DNA of 64,000 nucleotides from Chitinophagaceae bacterium. GTDB lineage: Bacteria > Bacteroidota > Bacteroidia > Chitinophagales > Chitinophagaceae. The stretch spans positions 1 to 64,000 of the forward strand of contig JAGKWS010000007.1 in NCBI GenBank assembly GCA_021151685.1, written 5' to 3'. Within the stretch, counting starts at the first letter, position 1, and the number at the start of each line of letters is the position of its first letter. This document shows, in pieces, positions 62,264 through 64,000 of the stretch. The position numbers and the translations under genes are program-made. Under the pieces are notes generated by a model that saw only the letters and a program-made list of their open reading frames with translations, made no database searches and was not told the origin of the DNA.

Positions 62264-64000
62264 TTAGCCTTTTGTAGCCTTCACCCTGCTACGTCTCTCT
62301 TTTTTGGGTTCGGCAGGTTCGTCCTTGTTCAGACGGAACTCATTATCATCCTGTCTCCGGTCTATCAGTAGTACCCGAGGGTCTATAATTACCTTGTAAG
62401 GCTTGAAGCTTACCGGAATATTGATGACCGAGCTGCCAACAGGTATTTTGTACCGGGCTATATGCGCCATAGTTTTGCGGTCTTTGTACACACCTATTTC
62501 TATGTAGTTGCTGCCCGAGGTTTCCTTTTCTTTACCGGTACTATCGGCATATGCTTTCTTAGATTTTACGGTAGCTGCAATCTGGTATTGGTTTCCGGCA
62601 CCAGTAGCAGTAGCCTTTGTTATTTTATTGTCGTACAGCGTTATATTTTCAAACGCATCGGTCACAAAATACTGCATAGAGTCGGGCGTTACCTGTCTTA
62701 TAGCCGATACGAGGTTGCGTGTAGTAGGGTAGGTCGCACCCTTGAACGCATACTGGTTAATGAAGCGACGCAGAGCCATATTCAGCGAATCTTCGCCAAG
62801 ATACTTGCCCAACGCATGCATTTGTATGCCACCTTTCTGGTATAGTATGTATGCCTGTCCCGCTTCGGCATACATCCATGGTTTCTCCTTTTCCGATTCC
62901 GAAGAGCGGTTGGCCAGATAGCGATCCATCTCTATTTTCAGGAACTTGCGCAGTTTTTCTTCGCCATATTCACGTTCCAGCACCATAATGGCACCGTATT
63001 GTGCCAGCGATTCAGAGAGCAGGTTAGAACCTTCGCAATCGGCACCTGTTACCTGATGGGCAAACCACTGGTGGGCCACCTCGTGTGCGGTTACGTAGAA
63101 CGGATAGTCTACATTGTCTTTTTCGGCATCTACATCGGCAATAAAGCCTATACCCTCAGAGAATGGTATGGTATTGGGGAACGACTGTGCAAAGGTTGCA
63201 TAACGGGGGAATTCCAGAATACGCACCTGACGGTGTTGGTAGGGCGAAAATACCGTAGTATAATAATCCAGCGATTTTTTGATGCCTTTTATCATCCTGT
63301 CCAGATTGTATTCATGGCCGGGGTGGTAGTATATTTCTATATTGGTATTGTTCCATTTGTCGCGGCGCACCTTGTACCGGGCCGACAGGAACGAATAGAA
63401 GTTGAGGATACGGCTATCCATCTTATAGTGAAAATAGCTACGCCCCTTATCTTGCCACTGACGAATGAGGTAGCCGGGGGCAACAGCAGTTTGGTCGGGC
63501 ACGGTACTCAACGTTACATCCAGCGATATAAAGTCGGCATCGTGAATGAACAAGTTGCGGCTGTAGTTGCTGGTATCGTCTATAGAGCCCGATTGTGACC
63601 GGTAGCCCAACCCATGTTTCTTGCGCTCGGCATTGCTGCTCAGTTCATATTCGGCACTGTAGCCTATAGATGGCAGGAACGACCGGTTGTTGATGAATGT
63701 ACCATTGTACAAAGGTTTGCTAAGGCCTGTAAATGAATGTTCAAAACCTTTTGATACCACTGCAAGGTTGAATTGGAGCATCACAGAACCTCCGGGTTGC
63801 AGCGGTTTGCCAAGGCGATACATACGGTAACCCATAGTACTGTCGGCCCATGCAATTGTAGCGGGCATACCCAATGTCAATGATTTTACACGTACTTCGT
63901 CATTTAGTAATATGTGTATGGTATCTATAGCCACATTGGTATTGTTGCGTAGTTGATAGCTACCAACTGCATCAAAACTTCGTTTATCCGGATATATGTC
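62264..64000 (-). CDS. M1-family metallopeptidase, 5' end outside window
   Basis: The C-terminal 578 codons of an aminopeptidase N-like membrane or secreted enzyme. The zinc site HEVAHQWFAHQVTGADCEGS with the following Glu (SNLLSESLAQ) is intact. The frame is open to the window edge (DIYPDKRSFDAVG at the very end), so the start, any N-terminal domain and any signal sequence are not seen. Similar Bacteroidota proteins carry transmembrane helices ahead of this domain. The C-terminal end is basic (KKERRSRVKATKG). Confidence 0.88.
   Translation of the reverse strand, partial: DIYPDKRSFDAVGSYQLRNNTNVAIDTIHILLNDEVRVKSLTLGMPATIAWADSTMGYRMYRLGKPLQPGGSVMLQFNLAVVSKGFEHSFTGLSKPLYNGTFINNRSFLPSIGYSAEYELSSNAERKKHGLGYRSQSGSIDDTSNYSRNLFIHDADFISLDVTLSTVPDQTAVAPGYLIRQWQDKGRSYFHYKMDSRILNFYSFLSARYKVRRDKWNNTNIEIYYHPGHEYNLDRMIKGIKKSLDYYTTVFSPYQHRQVRILEFPRYATFAQSFPNTIPFSEGIGFIADVDAEKDNVDYPFYVTAHEVAHQWFAHQVTGADCEGSNLLSESLAQYGAIMVLEREYGEEKLRKFLKIEMDRYLANRSSESEKEKPWMYAEAGQAYILYQKGGIQMHALGKYLGEDSLNMALRRFINQYAFKGATYPTTRNLVSAIRQVTPDSMQYFVTDAFENITLYDNKITKATATGAGNQYQIAATVKSKKAYADSTGKEKETSGSNYIEIGVYKDRKTMAHIARYKIPVGSSVINIPVSFKPYKVIIDPRVLLIDRRQDDNEFRLNKDEPAEPKKERRSRVKATKG

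Noticed and set aside
1..64000. CRISPR array, transposase, prophage or rRNA genes
   Set aside because: Looked for and not seen: no regularly spaced direct repeats, no recombinase-like or phage-structural protein, no rRNA sequence.

Overview
The window looks like a chromosome segment of a Bacteroidota bacterium, most likely a member of the Chitinophagaceae/Chitinophagales group. Reasons seen in the sequence are: TonB-dependent receptors with a carboxypeptidase-like N-terminal domain, a PafA-type phosphatase lipoprotein, an lptE-(TPR protein)-secG cluster, FHS-family sugar transporter plus ROK kinase, DUF4476 and GxxExxY proteins, and many promoters with the Bacteroidota-type -7 box TAnnTTTG and a TTG/TTTG about 19 bases upstream. 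It is ordinary chromosomal housekeeping mixed with accessory stress genes. No phage, transposase, rRNA or CRISPR array is visible. The genus assignment is inference.

Layout. 1-7.2 kb: a TonB-dependent receptor, a GbsR/MarR-type regulator, two small orphan genes and a response regulator/histidine kinase pair. 7.4-10.6 kb: sugar transporter, ROK sugar kinase and an alpha/beta hydrolase. 10.6-15.4 kb (minus): a small lipoprotein with a PafA phosphatase, an LRR protein kinase and a SirB1-type transglutaminase-fold protein. 16.1-18.5 kb: a second TonB-dependent receptor, then tRNA-Gly(CCC). 18.7-23.6 kb (minus): an aromatic-degradation operon hmgA-hppD-paaA-paaB-paaC-paaD, whose last gene runs into tRNA-Asp(GTC) and has lost its C-terminal cysteine region.

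23.7-33.6 kb (minus) is a large Ter-type stress operon: three TerD proteins, two short TerY-like VWA proteins, an AIM24-like protein, a VWA protein with a zinc-ribbon tail, a PP2C phosphatase, a Ser/Thr-type kinase, TerC, and a GYF-PrsW membrane protease. The VWA/PP2C/kinase trio corresponds to the described TerY-P triad; the PrsW and AIM24 partners make this version worth study. 33.9-48 kb carries aspartate kinase, tRNA-Leu(CAG), a Kup potassium transporter, purB, a VOC-VOC-GNAT fusion, small secreted proteins, an arginase-family enzyme, a LiaF-like membrane protein and a TraB/GumN protein. 47.5-57 kb has a membrane transglutaminase, ahcY, tRNA-Leu(GAG), a secreted DRGH nuclease, DUF423 and aroK, and the lptE-TPR-secG set. 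57.1-62.1 kb is a thiamine operon (TPP riboswitch, thiS, thiC, a GxxExxY gene, thiD, thiE, thiG). The window ends inside an M1-family aminopeptidase gene.

Two genome-scale signals cut across these genes. First, a family of 90-165 bp AT-rich intergenic elements with terminal inverted repeats, like MITEs, occurs at least four times. Second, at least four genes (lysC, purB, a small lipoprotein and the arginase gene) have the -7 promoter box only 4-6 bases before the ATG, implying leaderless or nearly leaderless mRNAs.
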